In this document: in pieces, positions 18,858 to 28,149 of the stretch
Position numbering within the stretch: position 1 is the first letter of the stretch
Layout of the letters: each line of letters begins with the position of its first letter
NCBI GenBank assembly: GCA_026400815.1
Contig: JAPLOI010000025.1
Span: 1 to 64,000, forward strand
Direction of reading: 5' to 3'
Origin: Alphaproteobacteria bacterium
GTDB taxonomy: Bacteria > Pseudomonadota > Alphaproteobacteria > Acetobacterales > Acetobacteraceae
DNA: 64,000 nucleotides
Made by a program: the position numbers and the translations under genes
The notes under the pieces: generated by a model
What the model saw: the letters and a program-made list of their open reading frames with translations, nothing else
Database searches by the model: none
What the model was told of the DNA's origin: nothing

Positions 18858-20468
18858 TCAGTAGGCGCCCGCCCAGCCGTCGCGGCGGGGGTCGGAGCCG
18901 GCCTGGCGGATGCCGTTCTCCAGCACACGGATGGTCTGCATGGCGCAGGGGCCGCCGAGATGCGGGACCTTCTTGATCTCATGCCCGCGGGCGGCGAGGT
19001 CGGCAAGGATCTCGGGGCCGAAATCCTCCTCGATGGTCAGCGCGCCGTCGCCTTCGTGGGGCCAGTTGGCGCCCTGGCCGGCCTGGCTGGAGGTCCAGCG
19101 CGGGGATTCCAGGGCGGTTTGCGGATCGGCGCCGAGGTCGATCATGGCGGTGAGGACCTGGGTGTTGACCTGCACCTGGTTGTCGGCGCCGGGGGTGCCG
19201 AGGGCGGCCCAGAGCTTGCCGTCCTTGAAGACCATCGGCGCGTTCATGGTGTGGCGCACGCGCTTGCCGGGGATGAGGCGGTTGGCGTGGGTGGGGGCGA
19301 GGTGCCAGTAGGCCATGCGGTTGTTCATCAGGATGCCGGTATCCCCAGCGGTGATGCCGGAGCCGTAGCCGGAATTGAGGCTCTGGATGCCGGAGACGCA
19401 GTTGCCTTCGCTGTCCACCACGCAGAAATAGGTGGTGTCTCCGGCGGCCATCGGCACGTTGAGGTCGACGGTGCTCGCCTGGGTCATGCTGATGGTGGCG
19501 GCCTGGGCGTCGGCATGGGCGTCGGACAGGATGCGGTCCAGCGGGACGGTTTCGAAGCGCGGGTCGGCGCCGTAGCGCTCGCGGTCGGCGAAGGCGCGCT
19601 TCTTGGCTTCCACCAGCACGTGGATGCGCTCGGCATCGGACAGCTTGGCGAGGTCGAAGCGCTCGGCGATCTTCAGCGTTTCGAGCATGACGAAGCCGGT
19701 GGAGTTGGGCGGGGTCTGCGTCACCTCATAGCCGCGATAGGTGATGGAGATGGGGGTGCCGGCTTCGGCGTGGCAGGCGGCGAGGTCGGCTTCCGTGACC
19801 ATGGCGCCGCGCTGGGCGAGGCCTTTCGCGAGCTGCTTGGCCAGGGTGCCGCGGTAGAAGGTCTCCCAGCCCTCGCTGGCGATGATTTCCAGCGAGCGGG
19901 CGAGCTCGGGCTGGACGACGAGGGCGCCGAGCTGGGCGTTCGCCATGTCCTTGCCCAGGAAGACGCGGGTGCTGTCGGGGTCGGCGGAGAGCAGGGGCTT
20001 GCAGTCGCGGGTGATGTCGCGGTGGCGGTGGGTCACGGCGTAGCCGTCGCGCGCATACTCGATGGCGTGCTGCACCAGCCTGGCCCAGGGCAGCTTGCCG
20101 TGGGCGGCGTGCATGGCGCCGATGCCGGCGAGCTTGCCGGGGACGGAGATGCTGAGCGGGCCCTTGATCTCGATGCCCTTGGCGAAGCGCTCGGCAGTGG
20201 CGGCGGCCGGGGCGGGGCCGGTGCCGTTGAAGACGAGCTTCTTGGATCCGTTGGCGATGAACACGTTGTAGAAGCCGTCGCCGCCGAGGCCGGACATCAT
20301 CGGTTCCACCACGCCGTAGGACAGTGAGATGGCCACGGCGGCGTCGATGGCGTTGCCGCCGGCGCGCAGGATGTCGAGCCCGGCCTGGGTGGCCAACGGA
20401 TGGTTGGCGCCGACGGCGCCGTTTCGGCCCATGATCAGCGGGCGGTGGGTGCGGGGGATCAGGTACAT
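18858..20468 (-). CDS. ggt: gamma-glutamyltransferase family protein
   Basis: 536 aa, typical Ntn-hydrolase length. N-terminal signature GAVGANHPLATQAGLDILRA with GGNAIDAAVA. The autocatalytic cleavage site and nucleophile threonine lie in AAGDTTYFCVVDSEGNCVSG (about residue 356), followed by SLNSGYGSGI, which replaces the more usual SINxxFGSG. No signal peptide is seen, so it may be cytoplasmic, unlike the periplasmic E. coli enzyme. It would hydrolyse or transfer gamma-glutamyl groups of glutathione or related amides. A YwrD-type acylase-like activity is an alternative. Confidence 0.87.
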   Translation of the reverse strand: MYLIPRTHRPLIMGRNGAVGANHPLATQAGLDILRAGGNAIDAAVAISLSYGVVEPMMSGLGGDGFYNVFIANGSKKLVFNGTGPAPAAATAERFAKGIEIKGPLSISVPGKLAGIGAMHAAHGKLPWARLVQHAIEYARDGYAVTHRHRDITRDCKPLLSADPDSTRVFLGKDMANAQLGALVVQPELARSLEIIASEGWETFYRGTLAKQLAKGLAQRGAMVTEADLAACHAEAGTPISITYRGYEVTQTPPNSTGFVMLETLKIAERFDLAKLSDAERIHVLVEAKKRAFADRERYGADPRFETVPLDRILSDAHADAQAATISMTQASTVDLNVPMAAGDTTYFCVVDSEGNCVSGIQSLNSGYGSGITAGDTGILMNNRMAYWHLAPTHANRLIPGKRVRHTMNAPMVFKDGKLWAALGTPGADNQVQVNTQVLTAMIDLGADPQTALESPRWTSSQAGQGANWPHEGDGALTIEEDFGPEILADLAARGHEIKKVPHLGGPCAMQTIRVLENGIRQAGSDPRRDGWAGAY

Positions 20469-20485
20469 CGTGCGGCTCCCGGACA

Positions 20486-20608
20486 GGAAGAATGTTCTTT
20501 TTTGAAAAAAAGAACCAAAAAACTTTCATCCATGAGGCCCGGGTGTTTCCACCGCAAACGGACAAAAGTCTTTTTGCTTCTTTTTCTTCAGAAAAAGAAG
20601 ACGCTTCC
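20486..20608. repeat. dispersed double-hairpin element, copy 3 (A left, B right)
   Basis: Left hairpin GTTCTTTTTT / AAAAAAGAAC around a GA-rich loop (20494-20514); right hairpin CTTCTTTTTC / GAAAAAGAAG around TTCA (20578-20601). Outer GGAAG / CTTCC pair. It separates the S9-peptidase stop from the gamma-glutamyltransferase start on the minus strand, so it lies in the 5' region of one gene and the 3' region of the other. The centre is not clearly palindromic. Confidence 0.85.
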
Positions 20609-20615
20609 TTTCGTG

Positions 20616-22397
20616 CTAGAGGTTTTCATGAAAGTAGGCGGCCACGGCGGCATAGACCCGCCGGCGATGGTCCGGCCGGATGAAGCCATGCCCGGCGTAT
20701 TCGAACTTCTCGTATTTCACCTTCATCTGGCGTTCCTCCATCGCGGCCACCATCGCGTCGGACTCGGCCATCGGCACGCGGGGGTCGCGATCGCCGTGCA
20801 GGAACAGGGTGGGGGTTTTCACGCGGTCCACGTGGCGGATGGGGGAGATGCGGTCGAACAACTCGTCGTGCTGGCCGGGGAAGCCGTATTCGCGGGCGCG
20901 GTGGTCGCGGCGATAGGCGCTGGTGTTGTTGTAGAAGGTCACGAAGTCGGAGATGCCGTAGTAGTTCACGGCGGCCTTCCACAGCTCCGGCTGCAGCGCG
21001 ATGGCGGCGTTGACGGCCCAGCCGCCATAGCTCTGGCCCATCACGCCGATGCGGCTGGCGTTGATTTCCGGGCGGGCGGCAAGCCAGGCGCGGCCAGTGG
21101 CCATGTCTTCGATGTAGTGCTCGCGCAAATGCAGCTCATCCGCCTCCATATAGGCGCGGCCGTAGCCGGTGCTGCCGCGCATGTTGGGCAGCAACACGGC
21201 AAAACCCTGGTCCAGCAGCATCTGCGTATCAGGCCGGAAGTTGGCGCGGGTCTGGCTGGAGGGGCCGCCATGGATCCACATCACCACGGGGTAGCCGCCC
21301 GGCGGCGCCGGCGTCTTCGGCAGGGCGTAGAAGGCGGGGATGCGGGTGCCGTCGAAGCTCACCCATTCCACCAGCTGCATCGGCACCAGCGCCTCGGGCG
21401 AGAGGCTGGCGGGCGTCAGCGTATCCGGCAGGTTCACGCGCGTGGCGCGGCCCTCGGCCACGGCGAACAGCGTGGCCGGGTTGGTGGGGCCCTGGGCCGT
21501 CACGATCAACTGCGACGAATCCGGCTTCCAGGCCATCTCGGCCACGATCCCCTCCGGCAGGCCGGTGATCGCCGGCCGGTTGATGCCGATCGGTCCGACA
21601 CGCAGCGTGGCGTAGCCGCGGTCGTTTTCGATCGTGGCCAGCGTTTGCTTGTCTGGCGCCAGGGCCCAGGCTTCCACTTCGCGGAACAGCGGGGCAAACA
21701 CCGGGGTGGCCGCCCCCGTGGCTTCATCGATGCGGCAGAGCTGCAGGAAATCGGCATCCGGCGCATCGGTGATCGCCATCAGCTCGCCGGCCGGCGTCCA
21801 GCGCAGCGCCTGGTAGCGGGTGGGGCGGGCGCGCGGCACTTCCTGCGCGGCGCCGGTGGCCACCGTGATCAGGAACAGCTTCTGGTCGATGCCGCCATGG
21901 TCCTCGATCACCGCGAGGCGCGCGCCATCCGGCGACCAGGCGGCCACCGAGATCACGCAGGGGCCGTGGTGCAGCCGCACGGTGCCGCCGGTGGCGAGAT
22001 CCATCACCACCGCATCGAAATACTTCGGGTCGCGGTCGTTGGCGGAATAGGCGATGCGGGTGCCGTCGGGCGACCAGCCGCCGAAATTATGCATCACCGC
22101 GCTATTGGTGGTCAGCGCGCGCGGCGTGCCGCCCGGCTCCAGCAGCCAGAACTGGTGCAGCTCGTCGCCGCCGGCATCGATGGCCCAGATCAGGCGGTCA
22201 TCCGTGGGGGCGCGGCGCAGCGTGCCGACCTTCTCGTCGTGGAAGCTCAGCTGCTGGGCGTTGCCGCCATCCAAATCCATCACCCACACCTGCGGCAGGC
22301 CGGCGCCCCGCAAATGGAACAGCCGCGTGCCGTCCTTGGAGAACACCGGCGTACTGGCGGCGCCGATCGCAACCCAGGATTCGGTGGGGATGGGCAT
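20616..22397 (-). CDS. S9 family peptidase (prolyl-oligopeptidase / acyl-peptide hydrolase type)
   Basis: 593 aa from ATG 22397, with GAGGAG 8 bp upstream; an upstream in-frame start would add 11 residues. The N-terminal half is a beta-propeller with repeating WSPDGTRIA and WSPDGARLA blades. The C-terminal alpha/beta-hydrolase has nucleophile serine in GVMGQSYGGWAVNAA, aspartate in HGDRDPRVPM and histidine in YAGHGFIRPDHR. Such enzymes cleave short peptides or acylated amino acids. No signal peptide; cytoplasmic. Upstream of gamma-glutamyltransferase on the same strand, which may point to peptide or amide salvage. Confidence 0.9.
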   Translation of the reverse strand: MPIPTESWVAIGAASTPVFSKDGTRLFHLRGAGLPQVWVMDLDGGNAQQLSFHDEKVGTLRRAPTDDRLIWAIDAGGDELHQFWLLEPGGTPRALTTNSAVMHNFGGWSPDGTRIAYSANDRDPKYFDAVVMDLATGGTVRLHHGPCVISVAAWSPDGARLAVIEDHGGIDQKLFLITVATGAAQEVPRARPTRYQALRWTPAGELMAITDAPDADFLQLCRIDEATGAATPVFAPLFREVEAWALAPDKQTLATIENDRGYATLRVGPIGINRPAITGLPEGIVAEMAWKPDSSQLIVTAQGPTNPATLFAVAEGRATRVNLPDTLTPASLSPEALVPMQLVEWVSFDGTRIPAFYALPKTPAPPGGYPVVMWIHGGPSSQTRANFRPDTQMLLDQGFAVLLPNMRGSTGYGRAYMEADELHLREHYIEDMATGRAWLAARPEINASRIGVMGQSYGGWAVNAAIALQPELWKAAVNYYGISDFVTFYNNTSAYRRDHRAREYGFPGQHDELFDRISPIRHVDRVKTPTLFLHGDRDPRVPMAESDAMVAAMEERQMKVKYEKFEYAGHGFIRPDHRRRVYAAVAAYFHENL

Positions 22398-22518
22398 AAG
22401 CAGGGCTCCTCGACTTCGAACCGGGAGCATAGACCCGGGGCGGTGCGCGGCAAGAGAGGGGGCTGGGCATGGAAGGCCCGCGCGGCCTATCTAGGCATCC
22501 AGCGCGAGGGAGGCGGCG

Positions 22519-23262
22519 ATGGCGGGACGTTTCGCAGGACGGGTGGCGGTGGTAACGGGCGGGGTGTCTGGCATCGGCTTCGCCATCGCCCGGCGCCTGG
22601 CGGCCGAAGGGGCCACGCTGGCAATCTGGGACCGCGACCGCGCGGCGCTGGATGGGGCCGCGGCCAAGCTCGGCGTGCCCGTGCACACGGAATGCCTGGA
22701 CCTGGTGGACGCCGCCGCGGTGATGCAGGCCGGCGTGACCACGGCACAGGCGCTGGGCCGGATCGACATGCTGGTGGCCTCCGCCGGCATCGCCGGGCCG
22801 AACGCACCCACCTGGGAATACCCGATCGCCGATTGGCAGCGGATCATGGATGTGAACGTGAACGGCGTCTTCTACTGCAACCGCTCCGTGGTGCCGCACA
22901 TGCTGGCCGGCGGCTGGGGCCGCATCGTCAACATCGCCTCCATCGCCGGCAAGGAAGGCAACCCCAACGCGGTGGCCTATTCCGCCAGCAAGGCCGCGGT
23001 GATCGGGCTCACCAAGTCCCTCGGCAAGGAACTGGCGAAAACCGATATCCGCGTGAACTGCGTCACCCCCGCCGCCGTTGCCACCCCGATCTTCGACCAG
23101 ATGGCGCAATCGCAGATCGACTTCATGCTGTCCAAGATCCCGATGGGGCGCTTCGGCACGGTGGATGAGGTGGCGGCGATGGTGTGCTGGCTGTGCAGCG
23201 AGGAAGCCAGCTTCTCTACCGGGGCGGTGTTTGATTGTTCCGGTGGGCGGGCAACGTACTGA
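22519..23262 (+). CDS. SDR-family oxidoreductase
   Basis: 247 aa. NAD(P)-binding motif TGGVSGIGFAIARRL at about 13-27, VASAGIAGP (the NAG-like motif), catalytic Ser in NIASIAGKEGN and YSASKAA (Tyr/Lys) at about 155. C-terminal FSTGAVFDCSGGRATY is the FabG-like end (usually GGxxxY). Likely reduces or oxidises a small hydroxy/keto compound. Ribosome site GGGAGGCGG precedes ATG 22519. Divergent from the S9 peptidase. Confidence 0.92.
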   Translation: MAGRFAGRVAVVTGGVSGIGFAIARRLAAEGATLAIWDRDRAALDGAAAKLGVPVHTECLDLVDAAAVMQAGVTTAQALGRIDMLVASAGIAGPNAPTWEYPIADWQRIMDVNVNGVFYCNRSVVPHMLAGGWGRIVNIASIAGKEGNPNAVAYSASKAAVIGLTKSLGKELAKTDIRVNCVTPAAVATPIFDQMAQSQIDFMLSKIPMGRFGTVDEVAAMVCWLCSEEASFSTGAVFDCSGGRATY

Positions 23263-23264
23263 AA

Positions 23265-23393
23265 AAGCAAGCGCGTTCTTTTTTGAAAAAAAGAACCAAA
23301 AAACTTTTATGACTTTGCGCCGGGGATAATCCTCGACTCAATTTATAAAAGTCTTTTTGCTTCTTTTTCTTCAGAAAAAGAACAATTCTTTCT
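23265..23393. repeat. dispersed double-hairpin element, copy 4 (A left, B right)
   Basis: Left hairpin starts at 23275 (GTTCTTTTTT), right hairpin at about 23359-23383 (arms TTCTTTTTC / GAAAAAGAA around TTCA). The centre shows only a short CGGGGAT / ATCCTCG pairing. It begins 3 bp after the SDR stop and ends 15 bp before the next start, between two genes on the same strand. Confidence 0.85.
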
Positions 23394-23407
23394 AGGGAGA
23401 TACCACC

Positions 23408-24415
23408 ATGGCCACCAACATGCAGAACCGCCGCATCGTTCTCGCCAACCGCCCGAAAGACACGGCAAGCGTGGACAATTTCCGCATGGAGACCGTCCCC
23501 GCCGCCGAGCCTGCCGAGGGCGAGGTGCTGGTGCGCCACCGCTTCGTCTCCGTCGATCCCTACATGCGCATGCGCATGAACGACGTGAAAAGCTACGTGC
23601 CGCCCCAGGCGCTGGACCAGGTGATGGGCAGCGGCATGGCCGGCGAGGTGGTGGAATCCCGCCACCCCGGCTTCAAGCCCGGTGATACCGTCGTCGGCTC
23701 CGGCGGCTGGCAGGATTTCTCCGTCCTCAACGGCAAGCTGCTGCGCAAGGTCGATGCGATGAAGCTGCCGCTGGAAGCCTATCTCGGCCCGGCCGGCATG
23801 CCCGGCGTTACCGCCTGGTACGGCACCCTCAAGCTGATCGCCCCCAAGCCCGGCCAGACCTTCGTCGTCTCCGCCGCCGCCGGCGCCGTCGGCTCGGTCG
23901 TCGGCCAGCTCGCCAAGCAGGAAGGGGCCCGCGTCATCGGCGTGGCCGGCGGGCCCGACAAGTGCCGCCATGTGGTGGAGGAACTCGGCTTCGATGCCTG
24001 CATCGACTACAAGGCCGGCAACCTCACCGCAGACTTCGCCGCCGCAGCACCCGACGGGATCGACGGCATCTTCGAAAATGTCGGCGGCGCCGTGCTTGAT
24101 GCCGCCATGCGCCGCCTCAACCCCTTCGCCCGCATCGCGCTCTGCGGCCTGATCGGCAGCGGCTACAAGGCCGCCCTCCAGCCCATCGCCGATGCCACCG
24201 TGCTGCTCACCTGCAAGGTCACGCTCACCGGCTTCATCATCTCCGACCACCCGGAACACTTCCCGCCCGCCCTGGCCGACCTCTCCGACCGTATCGCCAG
24301 CGGAAAACTCGTCTGGAGCCGCACCATCACCGAAGGCCTGGAAAACACCCCGGCGGCCTTCGTCGGCATGCTCTCGGGCGCCAACACCGGCAAGGCATTG
24401 GTCAAGGTCAGCTAA
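23408..24415 (+). CDS. zinc-independent MDR NADP-dependent oxidoreductase (curcumin/prostaglandin-reductase-like)
   Basis: 335 aa. Start [19 protein letters not shown], then [17 protein letters not shown], which is the hallmark of the NADP-dependent leukotriene B4 12-hydroxydehydrogenase / CurA branch. Rossmann glycine motif [20 protein letters not shown] at about 155-174. No structural or catalytic zinc cysteines. Expected activity is reduction of the double bond of alpha,beta-unsaturated ketones or aldehydes. It is flanked on both sides by intergenic repeats. Confidence 0.88.
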   Translation: MATNMQNRRIVLANRPKDTASVDNFRMETVPAAEPAEGEVLVRHRFVSVDPYMRMRMNDVKSYVPPQALDQVMGSGMAGEVVESRHPGFKPGDTVVGSGGWQDFSVLNGKLLRKVDAMKLPLEAYLGPAGMPGVTAWYGTLKLIAPKPGQTFVVSAAAGAVGSVVGQLAKQEGARVIGVAGGPDKCRHVVEELGFDACIDYKAGNLTADFAAAAPDGIDGIFENVGGAVLDAAMRRLNPFARIALCGLIGSGYKAALQPIADATVLLTCKVTLTGFIISDHPEHFPPALADLSDRIASGKLVWSRTITEGLENTPAAFVGMLSGANTGKALVKVS

Positions 24416-24420
24416 GTCTT

Positions 24421-24500
24421 CACCGCCAAGGCGCCAAGGACGCCAAGACGTCGCCAAGGCACCCTTGGCGATCCCTTTGCGTCCTTGGCGTCTTGGCGGT
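24421..24500. repeat. inverted GCCAAGG-type intergenic repeat, second copy
   Basis: CCGCCAAGGCGCCAAGGACG from 24423 faces its near complement CGTCCTTGGCGTCTTGGCGG ending at 24499. The design is the same as at 10772. Here it lies between two genes on the same strand, 5 bp after the MDR-reductase stop. Confidence 0.7.
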
Positions 24501-24546
24501 TCCCTCTACTCTTTCCTCTTCCGCCCCGCCCCAGGAACCAGCGCCC

Positions 24547-25854
24547 ATGATCCGTATTCTCAAGCCCGGCCGTAGCCTGGACGCCAAGGCCGAAGACGCC
24601 GCGCGCGTGAAGGCCACGGTGGAAGGCATCCTGTCCGACATCCAGGCCCGCGGCGACGCGGCCGTGCGTGAATACTCGCAGAAATTCGACAAATGGGCCC
24701 CGCCCAGCTTCCGCCTCACCCAGGCCGAGATCGAAGCCTGCTTCGCGCAGCTCACCTCGCAGCAGATCGAGGACATCAAGTTCGCCCAGGCCCAGGTGCG
24801 CAATTTCGCCGAGCACCAGAAAGCCGCGCTGCGCGATATCGAGGTCGAAACGCTCCCCGGCATCGTGCTCGGCCACAAGAACATCCCGATCGACACGGTG
24901 GGCGCCTACGTGCCCGGCGGAAAGTATCCGCTGGTCGCCTCCGCCCACATGGCGATCGTCACGGCCCGCACCGCCGGCGTGCGCCGCATCATCGCCTGCA
25001 CCCCGCCCTTCGAGGGCAAGCCCGCCCCGGCTGTCATCGTCGCCATGGCGCTGGCCGGCGCCGATGAGATCCACATCGTCGGCGGCATCCAGGCCATCGC
25101 CGCCATGGCGTACGGCACCGAGTCCATTCCCGCCGTCGATTTCCTCGTTGGCCCCGGCAACGCCTATGTCGCCGAAGCCAAGCGCCAGGTCTTCGGCCGC
25201 GTCGGCATCGACCTCCTCGCCGGCCCCACCGAAACGCTGGTGATCGCCGACGACTCAGTGGATGCCGAGATCTGCGCCACCGACCTGCTGGGCCAGGCCG
25301 AGCACGGCCCCACCTCCCCGGCCGTGCTGCTGACCGACAGCGAGAAGCTGGCGCGCGAGACGATGGCGGAGGTGGAGCGCCTGCTCACCATCCTCCCCAC
25401 CGCGCCGATCGCCCGCCAGGCCTGGGCGGATTTCGGCCAGGTGATCCTGTGCGACACCACGGATGAGCTAATCGCCGAGGCCGACCGCATCGCCAGCGAA
25501 CACGTGCAGGTAATGACGCGCGATCCGGAGATCTTCCTCGCCCGCATGACCAACTACGGCGCCCTGTTCCTCGGCCCGCGCACCAACGTGAGCTACGGGG
25601 ACAAGGTGATCGGCACCAACCACACCCTGCCCACGCTCGGCGCCGCGCGTTACACCGGCGGCCTCTGGGTCGGCAAGTTCCTGAAAACCGTCACCTACCA
25701 GCGCGTGCTGACCGATGCGGCCAGCGCGATGATGGGCGAATACTGCTCGCGCCTGTGCATGCTGGAAGGCTTCGTCGGCCATGCTGAGCAGGCCAATGTG
25801 CGCGTGCGCCGCTACGGCGGGCGCAACGTGCCCTACGGCACCGCGGCAGAGTAA
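24547..25854 (+). CDS. histidinol-dehydrogenase-family protein, probably sulfopropanediol/other 3-dehydrogenase rather than HisD
   Basis: 435 aa from ATG 24547. Full HisD fold: [54 protein letters not shown], and metal-site region [15 protein letters not shown]. However the C-terminal substrate region reads [20 protein letters not shown] then [20 protein letters not shown], the form I associate with the HpsN-like branch (2,3-dihydroxypropane-1-sulfonate dehydrogenase) and not with histidine-pathway HisD. No his genes are nearby. The downstream convergent gene is an aldolase of the HpcH/HpaI family. NAD-dependent alcohol-to-acid oxidation is likely; the exact substrate is inference. Confidence 0.8.
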   Translation: MIRILKPGRSLDAKAEDAARVKATVEGILSDIQARGDAAVREYSQKFDKWAPPSFRLTQAEIEACFAQLTSQQIEDIKFAQAQVRNFAEHQKAALRDIEVETLPGIVLGHKNIPIDTVGAYVPGGKYPLVASAHMAIVTARTAGVRRIIACTPPFEGKPAPAVIVAMALAGADEIHIVGGIQAIAAMAYGTESIPAVDFLVGPGNAYVAEAKRQVFGRVGIDLLAGPTETLVIADDSVDAEICATDLLGQAEHGPTSPAVLLTDSEKLARETMAEVERLLTILPTAPIARQAWADFGQVILCDTTDELIAEADRIASEHVQVMTRDPEIFLARMTNYGALFLGPRTNVSYGDKVIGTNHTLPTLGAARYTGGLWVGKFLKTVTYQRVLTDAASAMMGEYCSRLCMLEGFVGHAEQANVRVRRYGGRNVPYGTAAE

Positions 25855-25988
25855 GGAATCTTCTTTTTTCTGAAGAAAAAAGAAGCAAAAAAGACTTCAT
25901 TCGTTTGATGCGGAAAGGCCGAGCCTTTCCGCATCAAACATACAAAAGTTTTTTGGTTCTTTTTTTCAAAAAAGAACCGCTTCCTTAC
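25851..25988. repeat. dispersed double-hairpin element, copy 5 (B left, A right), with 17-bp central palindrome
   Basis: Outer arms GTAAGGAA (25851-25858) and TTCCTTAC (25981-25988) pair perfectly, and each contains the TAA stop of one of the two convergent genes. The left type B and right type A hairpins flank a perfect 17-bp central stem (GTTTGATGCGGAAAGGC at 25903-25919, complement 25923-25939) with loop CGA. This is the most complete copy of the family. Confidence 0.9.
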
Positions 25989-26785
25989 CCCGGAAACTTC
26001 TCGCCGAGCGTCTTGCGCATCGCGGTCCCGTTGTCCCGCCACCAGTTGGACAGGATCGTCACGTCCCACCCGATGCAGAAATGCTTCACGCCCATTTCGA
26101 TATAGGGCGCGGCCATCGAGATATCGGCCAGTTCGATGCGCGGGTGCAGGCCCTTCTTCAGCGCCATCTCGATGGTCTTGCGCTCGGCGGCCTTCACGTC
26201 GGCATGCCCGCGGTTGTGCGGCTGGCCGATGGACATCGCGTAGTCGGCGGCGCCGAACTGAACCATGTCCAGGCCGGGCACGGAGAGGATGTTCTCCAGG
26301 TCTTCCACCGCCTGGCGCTTCTCGATCATGATGGCCACCACCACATCGTCCAGCGAGTTGATGTAGGCGGGCCCGCCCACTTCGCGGTTGGTTCCCACGT
26401 CGCGGCGCATGCCCACGCCCATCAGGCCACGGCGGCCCGGCGATTCGGCACGCACGGCCTGCACCGCGCTGCGGGCGTCGTCCACCGTGCGGATATCGGC
26501 CATCAGCACGGCCTGGAAGCCGCTGCCGATCGCGCGCATGGCCTGGTGGGTGTACTCGCCCTGCTCGATCTTGATCATGCCGCCCACGCCCGACAGCTCG
26601 AAGGCGCGGCCCAGATTGTCCAGGTCGTGCATGCTGAAGGGGGCGTATTCGGCGGTGAACTCGATGTAGTCGTACTGGCCGCTATGGCCCACCAGCTCCA
26701 CCAGCGTCGGCCACACCGACAGGATGTGGGTGCCGAGCGTGGGTTGGTTGGCCTTGAGCTTTTCGCGGAGTTGGTTCGCGCGCAT
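25985..26785 (-). CDS. HpcH/HpaI aldolase/citrate lyase family protein
   Basis: 266 aa from ATG 26785, ribosome site AGAGGAAA. TIM-barrel class II aldolase: N-terminal REKLKANQPTLGTHILSVWP, central MIKIEQGEYTHQAMRAIGSG, and metal-ligand region MIEKRQAVEDLENILSVPGL (glutamate) followed by DMVQFGAADYAMSIGQP (aspartate). Such enzymes cleave 2-keto-4-hydroxy acids to pyruvate plus an aldehyde. Its stop codon lies in the right outer arm of repeat copy 5. Substrate unknown. Confidence 0.88.
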   Translation of the reverse strand: MRANQLREKLKANQPTLGTHILSVWPTLVELVGHSGQYDYIEFTAEYAPFSMHDLDNLGRAFELSGVGGMIKIEQGEYTHQAMRAIGSGFQAVLMADIRTVDDARSAVQAVRAESPGRRGLMGVGMRRDVGTNREVGGPAYINSLDDVVVAIMIEKRQAVEDLENILSVPGLDMVQFGAADYAMSIGQPHNRGHADVKAAERKTIEMALKKGLHPRIELADISMAAPYIEMGVKHFCIGWDVTILSNWWRDNGTAMRKTLGEKFPG

Positions 26786-26841
26786 CGTCGTTTCCTCTGG
26801 CGTTCGTGGCCGCAGGCTAGCAGCGCCAGCGCGCGCCGCAA

Positions 26842-28149
26842 CTACACCAGGCGGCGCAGCGCCTTGGCGAGCCGCTCCGCCGCGTTGGCGCCGTGGTAGG
26901 CGAGGTTCTTGGCCACCAGCCCGGGCAGGTCGGCCAACCGGCGGCGCGGGCGGGGCGGCGGGGCTTCGGCCGCCACTGCCTGCCGCAGGGCCTCCGGCGC
27001 CAGCCCACCGAGGCGCGCCACCACGCGGGCGGTTTCGTTCAGATAGGCGTAGCCGTGGTGGCGGTCGGGCTCCAGGTGTGCGCCCTCGGCCCACTCGTTC
27101 CAGGCGTTGATGAAGACGATGTGTTCCTGCGGGTTGGGCGCGCGCATCGCGCGGCGGCAGGTGGCATCAAGCCAGGCGCCATAGGCGGCGGGGCTGGAAC
27201 CGATGATGCTGAAGCCGCGGTTGGGCTTGCGCGCCTCGTTGTCCCAGGCGGGGCAGACGCCGGGGAAATAGGTGAACCGGTCCGGGTCGTCCGCCAGGGC
27301 CAGCTCCACCATCTCGTCGTAGCGCACCACCGTGCCCTGGTAGCCCGGGCTGAGCATCTCCTGTGTGTCCTGCACCGGGGTGGCGTTGAAGCCGTTGCCG
27401 TGTGGGGGAAAGCCGGCGGCGGCATCCATGCCGTATTCGCGCGGATCGTCGGTGCCGGAGATGCGCGGCATGACGATGTAGGGGTTGCCGAGCCCGGCGG
27501 CCTGGAAATGCGCGCGCCAGCGCCGCACGGTGGCGGCGGGATCGGGCAGCAGGCGGGGGCGGTAGAGCATCAGCAACGGCCGGCCATCGATGCGGATGTA
27601 GCGCGGGTCGCGGAACAGCGGCTCCAGCGAGATGGCGAAGGCGATGTCGTCTTCGGCGGAGTGCTTCTGCGCCATCAGGATCTCTGAATCGTTGCCATCC
27701 CAGCGGCGGGTCCAGTTCTCATTGGCCCAGTTGACGCAGAAGCCGATGTCGATCTCTGGATGGTCGAGCAGCAGCTGGATCGGGCCATCGAGCAGGGTGC
27801 GGCCGGCGAACCAGTAGTGGTGGAAGCAGAATCCCTCAATTCCGTGCGCGCGCGCCAGCTCCGCCTGGCGGTGCAGCACCTGCGGCAGGCGCAGGTCGTA
27901 GAAGCCGAGCTCTGCGGGCAAATGCGGCTGGTAGTGCCCGGCAAAGCGGGGCAGGGCCCTGGTAACGTTGGTCCATTCCGTGAAGCCGTTACCCCACCAG
28001 GCGTCGTTCTCCGGGATGGGGTGGAACTGCGGCAGGTAGTAGGCAATCAGCCGCGCCGGCGCCTGGGTGCCGGCGGGGAGTGGGGCCGGTGCCTCGTGAT
28101 GCGGGCCGGGGGCGTGGTTGGTTGATAGCTGCCGCAGCCACTCGCTCAT
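26842..28149 (-). CDS. WbsX-family glycosyltransferase-associated protein (GH99-like)
   Basis: 435 aa from ATG 28149, which overlaps the preceding gene's stop by 4 bp. Signature AYYLPQFHPIPENDAWWGNG then FTEWTNV at about 35-60, LGFYDLRLPQVLHRQAELAR, FCFHHYWFAGRTLLDGPI, NWANENWTRRWDG and the C-terminal FINAWNEWAEGAHLEPD are all diagnostic of the WbsX domain found in O-antigen and polysaccharide clusters. The fold resembles GH99 endo-mannosidases. Third gene of a leftward glycan operon after a methyltransferase and a glycosyltransferase. The 30-residue basic, Pro-rich C-terminal tail is variable. Confidence 0.9.
   Translation of the reverse strand: MSEWLRQLSTNHAPGPHHEAPAPLPAGTQAPARLIAYYLPQFHPIPENDAWWGNGFTEWTNVTRALPRFAGHYQPHLPAELGFYDLRLPQVLHRQAELARAHGIEGFCFHHYWFAGRTLLDGPIQLLLDHPEIDIGFCVNWANENWTRRWDGNDSEILMAQKHSAEDDIAFAISLEPLFRDPRYIRIDGRPLLMLYRPRLLPDPAATVRRWRAHFQAAGLGNPYIVMPRISGTDDPREYGMDAAAGFPPHGNGFNATPVQDTQEMLSPGYQGTVVRYDEMVELALADDPDRFTYFPGVCPAWDNEARKPNRGFSIIGSSPAAYGAWLDATCRRAMRAPNPQEHIVFINAWNEWAEGAHLEPDRHHGYAYLNETARVVARLGGLAPEALRQAVAAEAPPPRPRRRLADLPGLVAKNLAYHGANAAERLAKALRRLV

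Noticed and set aside
20400-23168. 922-codon plus-strand frame opposite the S9 peptidase
   Set aside because: Passes through a repeat and two real genes in other frames; no family features.
25691-26105. Small ORFs coding KSFLVLFFKKE-like peptides at the dispersed repeats
   Set aside because: They arise from the A/T-tract hairpins read in different frames; no start signals and no conservation beyond the DNA repeat.
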